Shown: one piece after another, positions 42,766-53,227 of the stretch | Layout of the letters: every line of letters starts with the position of its first letter | Position numbering within the stretch: position 1 is the stretch's first letter | Assembly: GCA_033344915.1 (NCBI GenBank) | Contig: JAWPML010000001.1 | Span: 4,358,263-4,422,262, forward strand | Direction of reading: 5' to 3' | DNA: 64,000 bases | Source: Acidimicrobiales bacterium | Lineage (GTDB): Bacteria > Actinomycetota > Acidimicrobiia > Acidimicrobiales > Aldehydirespiratoraceae | The notes under the pieces: generated by a model | The model's input: only the letters and a program-made list of their open reading frames with translations | Told to the model about the DNA's origin: nothing | Databases searched by the model: none | Made by a program: the position numbers and the translations under genes

Positions 42766-44515
42766 GGCAACGCCCCCACTCACCCCGATGTCGCTCGCCG
42801 CCCTGCTGGGCCGCATCGAGCACGAGTGGGCGAGCCGCAAGAAGATCTTCGACCTCCCGAACGCCCGGATCTGGCGCCCCGATCCCGACATCGACCTGTC
42901 GTTCGAGTTCCTCGGCCGCCGGTGCGAGTCGCCGATCGGTCCCGCCGCCGGTCCCCACAGTCAGATGGCGCAGAACATCGTCCTCGCGTGGCTCGGCGGC
43001 GGCCGACTGTTCGAGCTGAAGACGGTGCAGGTGATGGACGACCTGGAGATCGGTCGGCCCTGCATCGACATGCAGACCATCGGCTACAACATCGAGTGGA
43101 GCCAGGAACTCGAGGTGCCGGCGAGCCTCGAGGAGTACGTGAAGGCGTGGGTGACGCTGGAGATGCTGCGCCGCTGGGAGCCGCTGCGGGAGTTCGTCGG
43201 CGATCCCGGCGCCCACGTGTTCGACATGTCGGTCGGCTACGACCTCGCCGGCATCACGACCGAGAAGGTCGCCGCGTTCATCCGGGGCATGCACGACGCG
43301 TCGGCGGCGATCGAGGCGCTCCGGCCCCAGATCCAGGGCTCGTTCGCCGAGTTCCGCGACCTCGACTTCGACCCCGTCATCTCGGACACGCTCACCCTGT
43401 CGACGTTCCACGGCTGCCCGCCCGAGGAGATCGAGTCGATCACGAAGCACCTGATCGACGAGCACGGGCTCGACGTGATCGTGAAGCTCAATCCCACGCT
43501 GCTGGGCTACGAGACGGTCGCCGGCATCGTGAACGACGAACTCGGTTACGACACGGTGAGCGTGAAGGAATCCGCCTTCGCCGAGGACCTCCAGTTCGAG
43601 CGGGGCATCGAGCTCATCGGCGAACTCAACCAGTACGCCAAGGACCGCGGGCGCACGTTCGGCATCAAGCTGACCAACACGCTGGTCGTCGACAACACCC
43701 GTGGCTTCATGCCGGACGACACGATGTACCTCTCCGGCGCGCCGCTCCACGTCATCTCCACGAGCCTGCTCGACCGGCTGGCGGCGGCGCTGCCCCACAC
43801 GTTCATGATCCCGGGTCACGACGGCGACGTGATGGTGTCGTTCAGCGCCGGCGTCACCAAGGACAACCTCGCCGACACGCTGGCCACCGGTCTCAACCCG
43901 GCGACGATCTGCTCGGACCTGCTCAAGCCCGGCGGTTACGGGCGCATGGCCCCGATGCTGAAGGTGCTCACCGCCGCGGTCGCGGACGCCGGCGCCACGG
44001 ATCTCGCCACCTATCGGGCCGGGCGGCAGGCCGCGGCCGAGGCGGCGGGCCACGGCTCCGTCATCCGCGAGTACGTTGCGTCGCTGCGCGGTGAGGGACG
44101 CGAGCCGTACCACTTCACCAGCAACGAGAAGCTGCCCCGCGCCGTCGACCACGAGCTCGAGATGTGGGGCTGTGTCGCCTGCAACTTCTGCATCACGGTG
44201 TGTCCCAACGACGCGTTCTTCAACATCAAGAGCCTCGAGGGGATGCCGGACCGTCAGCAGTACCTCGTGCTCGCCGAGCTGTGCAACGAGTGCGGCAACT
44301 GCATGGTCTTCTGCCCCGAGGAGGGTGACCCGGCCCAGATCAAGCCGAAGCTCTACACCGACCCGGCGGTGTTCGCCGGTCGTGACGGCCAGGGCTTCCT
44401 GCTCGACGAGCGGGGCACGGTGGTCGACGCCCGCGCCGACGACGAGACCGTCTCGCTCGTGCAGCAACTCCTCGCCAGCGAACAGGGGCTGCCGCTCCAG
44501 GAGGTCACCGAGTGA
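42758..44515 (+). CDS. ygfK: YgfK-like protein lacking the NAD(P)H/FAD module
   Basis: This 585-residue protein matches the N-terminal half of YgfK: PIGPAAGPHSQMAQNIVLAW, FELKTVQ, FDMSVGYDLAGI, TLSTFHGCPPEEIE, VKLNPTLLGYE, GIKLTNTL and DLLKPGGYGRM. The C-terminus keeps two [4Fe-4S] motifs (CVACNFCITVCPN and CNECGNCMVFCPEEGDP) and the final GQGFLLDE. YgfK of E. coli is about 1030 residues with a GltD-like NADPH/FAD domain in between; that module is absent here. It should therefore take electrons from another protein. Members are tied to selenium-dependent molybdenum hydroxylase and purine loci. Confidence 0.85.
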   Translation: MAEATPPLTPMSLAALLGRIEHEWASRKKIFDLPNARIWRPDPDIDLSFEFLGRRCESPIGPAAGPHSQMAQNIVLAWLGGGRLFELKTVQVMDDLEIGRPCIDMQTIGYNIEWSQELEVPASLEEYVKAWVTLEMLRRWEPLREFVGDPGAHVFDMSVGYDLAGITTEKVAAFIRGMHDASAAIEALRPQIQGSFAEFRDLDFDPVISDTLTLSTFHGCPPEEIESITKHLIDEHGLDVIVKLNPTLLGYETVAGIVNDELGYDTVSVKESAFAEDLQFERGIELIGELNQYAKDRGRTFGIKLTNTLVVDNTRGFMPDDTMYLSGAPLHVISTSLLDRLAAALPHTFMIPGHDGDVMVSFSAGVTKDNLADTLATGLNPATICSDLLKPGGYGRMAPMLKVLTAAVADAGATDLATYRAGRQAAAEAAGHGSVIREYVASLRGEGREPYHFTSNEKLPRAVDHELEMWGCVACNFCITVCPNDAFFNIKSLEGMPDRQQYLVLAELCNECGNCMVFCPEEGDPAQIKPKLYTDPAVFAGRDGQGFLLDERGTVVDARADDETVSLVQQLLASEQGLPLQEVTE

Positions 44516-45498
44516 CGGACGTCGAGAGGGCCGCCGACGGCCCGCTGGTCGAGAACGAAGGCCGGATTCTCCGCGTGGCCGCGGCCCAGGTCGGCCCGGT
44601 GGGGCGCCACGAACCGCGGGCGGCCGTGGTCGACCGACTGATCGCGCTGCTCGAACAGGCCGCGACCGGCGGCGTCGATCTCGTTGTCTACCCCGAGCTC
44701 GCGCTCACCACGTTCTTCCCCCGCTGGTACGTCGAGGACGAGGACGACCTCGAGCTCGACGACTTCTACGAGACCGAGATGCCCGGGCCCGAGACCCAGC
44801 GGCTCTTCGACGTCGCGGCCGAGCGCGGCGTCGGCTTCTGCCTCGGCTACGCCGAGCTCACGCCGGACGGCCATCGCTACAACACGCAGATCCTCGTCGA
44901 ACGCGACGGTTCGATCGTGGGCAAGTACCGCAAGGTCCACCTCCCGGGCCATGCCGAGCACGAGCCCTGGCGTGAGTTCCAGCACCTCGAGCGGCGCTAC
45001 TTCGAGGCGGGAGACGACTTCCCGACCTGGCGGGCGTTCGGTGGCGTCGTCGGCATGGCGATCTGCAACGATCGCCGTTGGCCGGAGACCTATCGCTGCC
45101 TGGCCCTGGGCGGCGCCGAGCTGATCCTGATCGGCTACAACACGCCGATGCACTATGCCCCCGACCCGAGTCAGGACATGCTGCAGTCGTTCCACAGCCA
45201 CCTCGTGATGCAGGCGGGCGCCTATCAGAACGGCTGCTTCGTGGTCGGGGTCGCCAAGGGCGGCAACGAGGAGGGGGTCGAGTCGCTGGCCGACAGCTGC
45301 ATCATCGCGCCGACCGGCCGCGTCATCGCGCTGACCGCGCACAACGGCGACGAGCTCGCCGTGGCCGACATCGACCTGGACCTCACCCGGAACTACAAGG
45401 AAACCCTGTTCCAGTTCGAGCGCTACCGCCGACCCGAGACCTACACCGCCATCACCACGCAGCGCGGGCCCGTCCCGCCCCCCGAGGAGTCGCCATGA
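44512..45498 (+). CDS. N-carbamoyl-D-amino-acid hydrolase-like nitrilase
   Basis: This 328-residue nitrilase-fold enzyme has the Glu-Lys-Cys triad E62 (VVYPELALTTFFPRWY), K141 (GKYRKVHLPGH) and C185 (MAICNDRRWPETYRC). The long matches FYETEMPGPETQRLF, LGYAELTPDG, QHLERRYFEAGD and YNTPMHY follow Agrobacterium DCase (EC 3.5.1.77) closely. It would hydrolyse a carbamoyl amino acid or similar ureido compound to amine, CO2 and ammonia. It overlaps the ygfK and xdh genes by 4 bp each (GTGA and ATGA). Its place in the operon argues for a ureido intermediate from purine breakdown rather than for hydantoin use. Confidence 0.88.
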   Translation: MTDVERAADGPLVENEGRILRVAAAQVGPVGRHEPRAAVVDRLIALLEQAATGGVDLVVYPELALTTFFPRWYVEDEDDLELDDFYETEMPGPETQRLFDVAAERGVGFCLGYAELTPDGHRYNTQILVERDGSIVGKYRKVHLPGHAEHEPWREFQHLERRYFEAGDDFPTWRAFGGVVGMAICNDRRWPETYRCLALGGAELILIGYNTPMHYAPDPSQDMLQSFHSHLVMQAGAYQNGCFVVGVAKGGNEEGVESLADSCIIAPTGRVIALTAHNGDELAVADIDLDLTRNYKETLFQFERYRRPETYTAITTQRGPVPPPEESP

Positions 45499-48155
45499 CC
45501 ACGTTCAACCTCAACGGCGCGGCAACCGAAGCTTCCGCCGACCACGAGCACCTGCTCGCCGCGTTGCGTGACGAGCTGGGTGTGCTGTCGCCCAAGGACG
45601 GTTGTTCGCCCTCGGGCCAGTGCGGTTGCTGCACGGTGCTGGTCGACGGCAAGGCCCGCGTGTCGTGTCAGACGTCGATGGAGAAGACCGAGGGCGCCGA
45701 GGTCGTCACCCTGGAGGGCATCGACGCCGGCGAACGGGACCGGATGGCTGCCGCGTTCGCCGCCCACGGCGCGCTCCAGTGCGGCTTCTGCACGCCGGGC
45801 ATCGTCGTCCGCACGAAGGCGATGCTCGACAAGAAGGGCAGTGAACTCACCCGCGACGGCGCGGCCCGCCTCCTGGGCGCCCACCTGTGTCGGTGCACCG
45901 GCTACACGAAGATCCTCGACGCGGTCGAGGCGCTCGCGGCCGACGAGATCCCCGTGGCGATCGCCCCGAAGGGCGTCGGCAGTCGCGGCGTGAAGTACGA
46001 GGCCGCCGAACTGTCGATGGGGGATCGCCCCTTCATCGACGACATGCAGCCGTCGGGCCTCCTCCATGGCGCGGTGCGTCTCACCGACCATGCCCGAGCC
46101 GACATCCTCGCGATCGACACCAGCGCGGCCGAAGCGGTGCCGGGCGTCGAGGCGGTCTTCACCGGCGCCGACGTGCCCGGTGAGCTCCGCGCCGGTCTGA
46201 TCCACAAGGACTGGCCGGTCTTCATCCCCGTCGGCGGCCGCACCAGCTATCTCGGCGACGTCCTCGCCGTGGTGGTCGCGGCGGATCGGCCGACCGCGCG
46301 TCGCGCCGCCCAGCTGATCGACGTGCGGTACGACGTCCGCCCGCCGATCGTGAACCCAATCGAAGCCATCGCGCCCGGCGCGGAGGACGCGGTCTGGGAG
46401 CTGGACGGCAACATCCTCTCCACCTCCACCTACAACCGGGGAGACGCCGACGCCGCACTGGACTCGGCCGCCCACGTCGTGCGCGAGACCTTCCAGACCC
46501 AGCGCATCGACCACGCGTTCCTCGAACCGGAGTCCACCCTCGCCGTGCCGGTCCCCGCGGGTGAGCCGTTGCCCCTGACCGCCGGCGGCACCAACGGTGA
46601 GCCCGTCGACTTCGACCGGCTCATGGTCTTCTCCGGCGGACAGGGCATCTGGGACGACCGCAACGACATCGCCCGCATGCTCGACGTCTCGACCGACCGG
46701 ATCGTCACCGAGCTGGTCAGCAACGGTGGCGCGTTCGGCGGCAAGGAGGACATGTCGAATCAGGCCCAGACGGCGCTCGCCGCGTGGCTCCTCGGACGGC
46801 CGGTGAAGATCACGTTCTCGCGTGAGGAGTCCTTCCTCGTCCACACCAAGCGCCACCCGATCCGGATGCACTACGAGGCGGGCTGCGACGACGAGGGTCG
46901 GTTGACGGCGCTGCGGATCCGCATGGTCGGCGACTCGGGCCCGTACGCGTCGGTCGGCATGAAGGTGCTGGAGCGGGCGGCGGGCCACGCCAGCGGCCCC
47001 TACGTCGTGCCGAACATCGACTGCGAAGCCATCGCGGCCCGCACGAACAACTCGGTGTGTGGCGCCTTCCGCGGGTTCGGGGCCAACCAGGCGCAGTTCG
47101 CCATGGAGGGCGTGATGGACCGGCTGGCCGAAAAGGTCGGCATCTCGGGTTGGGAGATCCGCAATCGCAACGTCATCTCACCCGGTGTCGTGTGGGGGCC
47201 CGGCCAGATCATGGACGACGGTTGCCTCGGCGCGCAGGCGTGTCTCGACGCGGTGAAGGTGCCGTACGAGGAGGCCGTGGCGGCCGGCAAGGCGGTCGGG
47301 GTCGGCCTCGGGCTCAAGAACTCGGGTCTCGGCAACGGCTTCAAGGAGATCGCCAGGGCGGTCGTGCACTTCCGGCCCGACGGCCCCGATGGAAGGAACA
47401 TCGTCGAGGTGCGGCACTGCTGGACGGAGATGGGCCAGGGCGTCCACACCGTCGCGCTCCAGGTCGCGGTCGAGGAACTCGGCGTCGCCGCCGAGGACGT
47501 CGTGGTCATCGTCGACTCGACCCGCGAGCTCGGCGCCGGGCAGACCACCGGCAGTCGCGGCACGCTGATGGGTGCCGGATCGGTCGCCGATGCGTGTCGC
47601 ATCGCGATGGCCGACGGCTGCAAGGTCGGCGTCGACTACGAGGGCGAGTACCGGGTCGACTGGACCAACTCGATGAACGACGGGGTCGAGAACCCGATCA
47701 TCCACTCGACCTTCGGCTACGCCGCGCAGCTCGTGGTGATGGATCCCGAGACGGGTGTGGTCGAGAACGTGGTCGCCGCCCACGATGTCGGTCGCGCCGT
47801 CAACCCGTTGCTGTGCGAGGGCCAGATCGAGGGGGCGGTGCACATGGGCCTCGGCTATGCGCTGAGCGAGGGGTTCCCCTGCGACGACGACGGTCGGCCG
47901 AGGAACGACACCCTGCGCAGCCTCGACATCATCCGGCCGAAGGACATGCCGCCCGTGGACGTCATCCTCGTCGAGGCGCCCCAGCCGAACGCGCCCTACG
48001 GCATCAAGGGAGTCGGCGAGATCGGTCTCGTCCCCACCGCCGGCGCGGTGGCCGCGGCGATGCACGCACGGGACGGGGAGTGGCGCAACGAACTCCCACT
48101 CGTCAACGAGGCGAACCGGGAGAACGCCGCCTCATGGGTGGGGTCGTGGAGCTGA
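45495..48155 (+). CDS. Selenium-dependent-XDH-type molybdenum hydroxylase ([2Fe-2S]+MoCo fusion)
   Basis: This 886-residue protein begins with two [2Fe-2S] domains (CSPSGQCGCCTVLVDG near 38-53; QCGFCTPG and CRCTGY near 100-140). The long molybdopterin part follows: RIDHAFLEPES, GGAFGGKEDMSNQAQ, GAFRGFGANQAQFAME, GAGQTTGSRGTLMGAG, and the catalytic Glu in KGVGEIGLVP. It matches the Se-dependent xanthine dehydrogenase group. No FAD domain is present, so electrons may pass to YgfK or to the FAD fusion at 51770. No selD, yqeB or yqeC homologue is seen in the window. It would hydroxylate xanthine or a related purine. Confidence 0.85.
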   Translation: MTTFNLNGAATEASADHEHLLAALRDELGVLSPKDGCSPSGQCGCCTVLVDGKARVSCQTSMEKTEGAEVVTLEGIDAGERDRMAAAFAAHGALQCGFCTPGIVVRTKAMLDKKGSELTRDGAARLLGAHLCRCTGYTKILDAVEALAADEIPVAIAPKGVGSRGVKYEAAELSMGDRPFIDDMQPSGLLHGAVRLTDHARADILAIDTSAAEAVPGVEAVFTGADVPGELRAGLIHKDWPVFIPVGGRTSYLGDVLAVVVAADRPTARRAAQLIDVRYDVRPPIVNPIEAIAPGAEDAVWELDGNILSTSTYNRGDADAALDSAAHVVRETFQTQRIDHAFLEPESTLAVPVPAGEPLPLTAGGTNGEPVDFDRLMVFSGGQGIWDDRNDIARMLDVSTDRIVTELVSNGGAFGGKEDMSNQAQTALAAWLLGRPVKITFSREESFLVHTKRHPIRMHYEAGCDDEGRLTALRIRMVGDSGPYASVGMKVLERAAGHASGPYVVPNIDCEAIAARTNNSVCGAFRGFGANQAQFAMEGVMDRLAEKVGISGWEIRNRNVISPGVVWGPGQIMDDGCLGAQACLDAVKVPYEEAVAAGKAVGVGLGLKNSGLGNGFKEIARAVVHFRPDGPDGRNIVEVRHCWTEMGQGVHTVALQVAVEELGVAAEDVVVIVDSTRELGAGQTTGSRGTLMGAGSVADACRIAMADGCKVGVDYEGEYRVDWTNSMNDGVENPIIHSTFGYAAQLVVMDPETGVVENVVAAHDVGRAVNPLLCEGQIEGAVHMGLGYALSEGFPCDDDGRPRNDTLRSLDIIRPKDMPPVDVILVEAPQPNAPYGIKGVGEIGLVPTAGAVAAAMHARDGEWRNELPLVNEANRENAASWVGSWS

Positions 48156-49173
48156 ACCAGACGCCCGGCCTCGTCTGCGCGCATCACCACCTCTACTCCG
48201 CCCTGGCGAGGGGGATGCCCGCCCCGCCCCGCACGCCCACCGGGTTCCTCGAGATCCTCGAGCTGGTGTGGTGGCGTCTCGATCGTGCGCTCGACCTCGA
48301 CACGATCGAGTGGTCGGCCAGGCTCGGCGCGCTCGAAGCACTCGAGCGGGGCTGCACGGCGATCATCGACCACCACGAGTCGCCGAACGCGATCGACGGC
48401 TCGCTGAGCGTCATCGCCGACGCGTGCGCCGAGCTCGGGGTGCGCGTGAACACGGCATACGGCGTGACCGACCGCCACGGCGCCGCCGGCGCGGCCGCGG
48501 GGCTCGCCGAGAACGACCGGTTCCTGGCCGCCGGTGGTCGGGGCATGGTCGGCCTCCACGCCGCGTTCACCTGCGAGGACGACACCCTCGCGGCCGCGGC
48601 CGAGATCGCCCTCCGTCACGGCGTGGGTGTCCACGTCCACGTGGCCGAGGGCGACCGCGACACCTGGGAGCGGTTGCGGCCCCATGCCCGCGACGACTGG
48701 TGGCTCGTCCACGGCGTCCACCTGCCGGACGACCACGGGCTGCCCGGAACGATCGTGCACAACCCGCGATCCAACATGAACAACGCGGTCGGCTATGCCC
48801 GCCCGACCCGGTTCGCGAACCCGACCGGCCTCGGCACCGACGGCATCGGGGCCGACATGCTCGACGAGTTCCGCGTCGCCTTCGTCAAGGCCCGCGAGCA
48901 CGACGTCACCACCACGCCCGACGACGTCTGGGCGTGGCTGGAGCCGGGCTGGTCGCTGATGCCCGAGGCCCGCGACGACCGGGTCACCTGGAACTACGAG
49001 CCCATGGATCCCTGGCGCCTGGCCTACAGCCCGGGGGTGTCGCCGACACGCGTCGAGATCGACGGTGAGGTGGTGTTCGCCGACGGCGCCGCCACCCGTG
49101 TCGACGGCGCGGAGATCCGGGCCAAGGCGGCGGAGGCCGCACAACGTCTCTTCACGAAACTGGAGCAACTCTG

Positions 49174-49174
<1 letters not shown>
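48134..49174 (+). CDS. ssnA: SsnA-like amidohydrolase, N-terminally shortened
   Basis: This 346-residue protein matches SsnA: PGLVCAHHHLYSALARGM, WWRLDRALDLDT, IIDHHESPNAIDGSLS, HVHVAEGD, VHNPRSNMNNAVGY and GLGTDGIGADML. E. coli SsnA has 442 residues. Here the first roughly 55 residues (beta-sandwich start) are missing, the region before the C-terminus is shortened, and the start overlaps the xdh stop by 22 bp. Metal ligands (HHH, H and D) remain. It may be a compact active variant or need a partner. A longer N-terminus would have to lie inside the xdh gene and has no start or motif support. Confidence 0.8.
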
Positions 49175-50670
<1,496 letters not shown>

Positions 50671-50682
50671 CGCCGCGCCGTC

Positions 50683-51765
50683 ATGTCGGACAATCCGTTC
50701 CTCCGCTACCGCGACCGGCTCGACAGCCATGGCGCCGCGCTCGCCGGCGGGCTGAGCGACGGGTGGTTCGTCGAGACGGTCGAACGGCTCGATGCCGCGG
50801 TCGCCGAGGTCGACGGCCACGGGTTCCGGGTCACCCCGACGGAGGCGATGCCCGCGCTCGCGGCGGCAGCCGGGCTCGACGTCGACCTCCACGTGAAGAT
50901 CGAGGTCGACAATGTCGGCGGCTCGCACAAGGCGCGGCACCTGTTCGGCGTCGCGCTCCGCATGCTGGTGGACGAGGCGCTCGGCGCGCCGCCGCCCGAG
51001 CGGCTGGCGATCGCGAGCTGCGGCAACGCGGCGCTCGGCGCGTCGGTCATCGCCCGGGCAATGGGCCGCGAGCTCGCCGTGTTCGTGCCGACGTGGGCCG
51101 ATCCGCCGGTGGTCGAGACGCTCGCCGCGCAGGGGGCGGACCTGCGGGTCTGTGAGCGCCGGGAAGGCGAGGCGGGCGATCCGTGCTATCTCCGCTTCGG
51201 CGAGGAGGTCGCCGCGGGGGCCCGCCCGTTCAGCGTGCAGGGCACCGACACGCCATCGACCTTCGACGGCGGCCGCACCATCGGGTGGGAGCTGGCCGAC
51301 CAGGTCGACGGTCTCGAAGGGATCTACGTGCAGGTCGGTGGCGGAGCGCTGGCCACCGCGACGTCGCTCGGTCTCGGCGCGGTCCCGCTCCATCCGGTGC
51401 AGGCGGCCGGATGCGCGCCGTTGCGGCGGGCGTGGGATCGGCTCGCTCCCGAGTTCGACTTCGACGCGGCCGCGGCGGCGCCGGAGGCGTTCATGTGGCC
51501 GTGGGCCGATCCCGCCAGTGAGGCATCCGGGATCCTCGACGACATCACCTATGACTGGCTGCCGCTACTGCGCCGCACCGTGGAGACGGGGGGCGAGCCG
51601 ATCGTCGCCGACGAGGCGACCGTGATGCGGGCCCACGAGCTCGGTCTGGCCGCCGGCGTGCGCGTGTCGGCCACCGGGACGGCCGGCCTGGCGGGCCTCA
51701 TGACATCGCCGCCGCCCCCGGGAACGAGGGTGGCTGTCCTGTTCACCGGAGTGGAGCGAGAATAG
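50683..51765 (+). CDS. PLP-dependent enzyme, threonine dehydratase/synthase-like
   Basis: This 360-residue fold-type II PLP enzyme carries the PLP Lys in NVGGSHKARHLFG (about 85), SCGNAALGAS (substrate loop), a VQVGGGALAT phosphate loop and a C-terminal SATGTAGLAG. It fits the threonine dehydratase/synthase and diaminopropionate ammonia-lyase region. In uric-acid clusters of gut bacteria the corresponding gene is ygeX (diaminopropionate ammonia-lyase), but this protein is not a close YgeX match by eye. It is 12 bp after the previous PLP gene and 4 bp before the next, so it is co-transcribed. Confidence 0.75.
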   Translation: MSDNPFLRYRDRLDSHGAALAGGLSDGWFVETVERLDAAVAEVDGHGFRVTPTEAMPALAAAAGLDVDLHVKIEVDNVGGSHKARHLFGVALRMLVDEALGAPPPERLAIASCGNAALGASVIARAMGRELAVFVPTWADPPVVETLAAQGADLRVCERREGEAGDPCYLRFGEEVAAGARPFSVQGTDTPSTFDGGRTIGWELADQVDGLEGIYVQVGGGALATATSLGLGAVPLHPVQAAGCAPLRRAWDRLAPEFDFDAAAAAPEAFMWPWADPASEASGILDDITYDWLPLLRRTVETGGEPIVADEATVMRAHELGLAAGVRVSATGTAGLAGLMTSPPPPGTRVAVLFTGVERE

Positions 51766-51769
51766 GGCG

Positions 51770-53227
51770 ATGACGGTCATCGGCGAGCTCCACCACGTGC
51801 AACGGCCCGGGGCCCGCATCGAGCGCGTCCTCCGTCCCGTCGACTGGCCCGCCGCGCTGGCGGCGCTGCGCGACAACCCCGGGGCTCGCCCGGTCGCGGG
51901 CGGTACCGATCTCGTGCTGGACCTGGCCCGCACGCCGGGCCCCGCGGTCACGCTCGTCGACCTCAGCGCCGTCGCCGACGCCCACGACATCGCCGAGACC
52001 GACACCGCGTTCGTGCTCGGCGGTGGCGTCACCCACAATCAGATCGTCGGCGATCCCCGGTTCGTTCGCCATGCTCTGCCGCTCGCGCAGGCCTGCCTCG
52101 AGATCGGGTCGCCGCAGCTCCGGAATCGGGCGACGATCGCCGGGAACCTCGCCACGGCGAGTCCCGCGAACGACTCGATCAGCGCGCTGATGGCGCTCGA
52201 TGCATCCGTGGTGCTCTCCCGGCTCGCCCGTGACGCCGTGGCCGAGCGCGAGGTGGCGGTCGCCGACTTCTTCACCGGGTTCCGCTCGACGGTCTGCGAA
52301 CCCGGCGAGCTGATCACGGCGATCCACGTGCCCAAACTCACCGCCGACCAGACCGGGATCTGGGTCAAGCTCGGGCTCCGTAAGGCGCAGGCGATCTCTG
52401 TCGTGCACGCGGCCATGGTCGTCACCCGCGACGGTGGGACGGTGACGCAGGCGCGGCTCGCGCTCGGGTCGGTGGCGCCGACGGTCGTGCTGAGCGATGC
52501 CTTCCGCGACACCCTCGTCGGCACGCGGCTGGACTCCGCCGCCATCGCCGCCGCAGCCGCCGCGGTGGCGGCCGGGATCGAGCCGATCGACGACGTGCGG
52601 GCGACGGCCGACTACCGACGAGCCGTCACCGAGACGCTGATCGCACGCGCCCTGGCGGCGATCGCCGGCGGACAGGCCGGGGCCCACTGGCCGCCGGATC
52701 CACCGCTGCTCGGTGCCCGCACGCCGGTCACCTCGCCCCTCCGTGATGAAGTCACCGACGGCACGCCGATCGAAGTCCTCGTCGACGGTCGGCTCGCGGT
52801 CGGGGCGGGCGCAGCCGGCACCACGCTGCTCGACTGGCTGCGCGACGAACTGTCGCCGCCCGTACGCGGGGCCAAGGAAGGCTGCGCCGAGGGCGAGTGC
52901 GGTGCCTGCACCGTGCGCATGGACGGCGCCGCGGTGATGAGCTGCCTCGTCCCCGCCGCGCAGGCGGACGGCAGCGACGTGCGCACGGTCGAGGATCTCG
53001 CCGAGGGCGAGCGGCTCTCGGCGCTCCAGTCGGCGTTCGTCGACGAGTTCGCGGTCCAGTGCGGGTTCTGCATCCCCGGGTTCCTCGTCGCGGGATCGGC
53101 GCTACTGGACGAGGTCGCGGCGCCCACCGACGAGCAGATCGAGCTCGGGCTCGCCGGCAACCTCTGCCGGTGTACCGGCTACTACCCGATCGCCACCGCC
53201 GTGCGCGTGGCCGGAAGGTCCTCGTGA
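51770..53227 (+). CDS. FAD-binding + [2Fe-2S] fusion subunit of molybdenum hydroxylase
   Basis: This 485-residue protein has an N-terminal CO-dehydrogenase medium-type FAD domain (ARPVAGGTDLVLD, GGGVTHNQIV, RNRATIAGNLATASPANDS) and a C-terminal [2Fe-2S] domain (GCAEGECGACTVRMDG; QCGFCIPG; CRCTGYYP). The order FAD then FeS is the reverse of XdhA. Cys ligands for both clusters are present. It partners the MoCo subunit (4-bp GTGA overlap) and could also serve the FAD-less hydroxylase upstream. It passes electrons to NAD+ or a quinone; the acceptor is unknown. Confidence 0.85.
   Translation: MTVIGELHHVQRPGARIERVLRPVDWPAALAALRDNPGARPVAGGTDLVLDLARTPGPAVTLVDLSAVADAHDIAETDTAFVLGGGVTHNQIVGDPRFVRHALPLAQACLEIGSPQLRNRATIAGNLATASPANDSISALMALDASVVLSRLARDAVAEREVAVADFFTGFRSTVCEPGELITAIHVPKLTADQTGIWVKLGLRKAQAISVVHAAMVVTRDGGTVTQARLALGSVAPTVVLSDAFRDTLVGTRLDSAAIAAAAAAVAAGIEPIDDVRATADYRRAVTETLIARALAAIAGGQAGAHWPPDPPLLGARTPVTSPLRDEVTDGTPIEVLVDGRLAVGAGAAGTTLLDWLRDELSPPVRGAKEGCAEGECGACTVRMDGAAVMSCLVPAAQADGSDVRTVEDLAEGERLSALQSAFVDEFAVQCGFCIPGFLVAGSALLDEVAAPTDEQIELGLAGNLCRCTGYYPIATAVRVAGRSS

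Noticed and set aside
42629-44467. Minus-strand frame of 612 codons
   Set aside because: Antisense to ygfK, without family motifs or sensible start.
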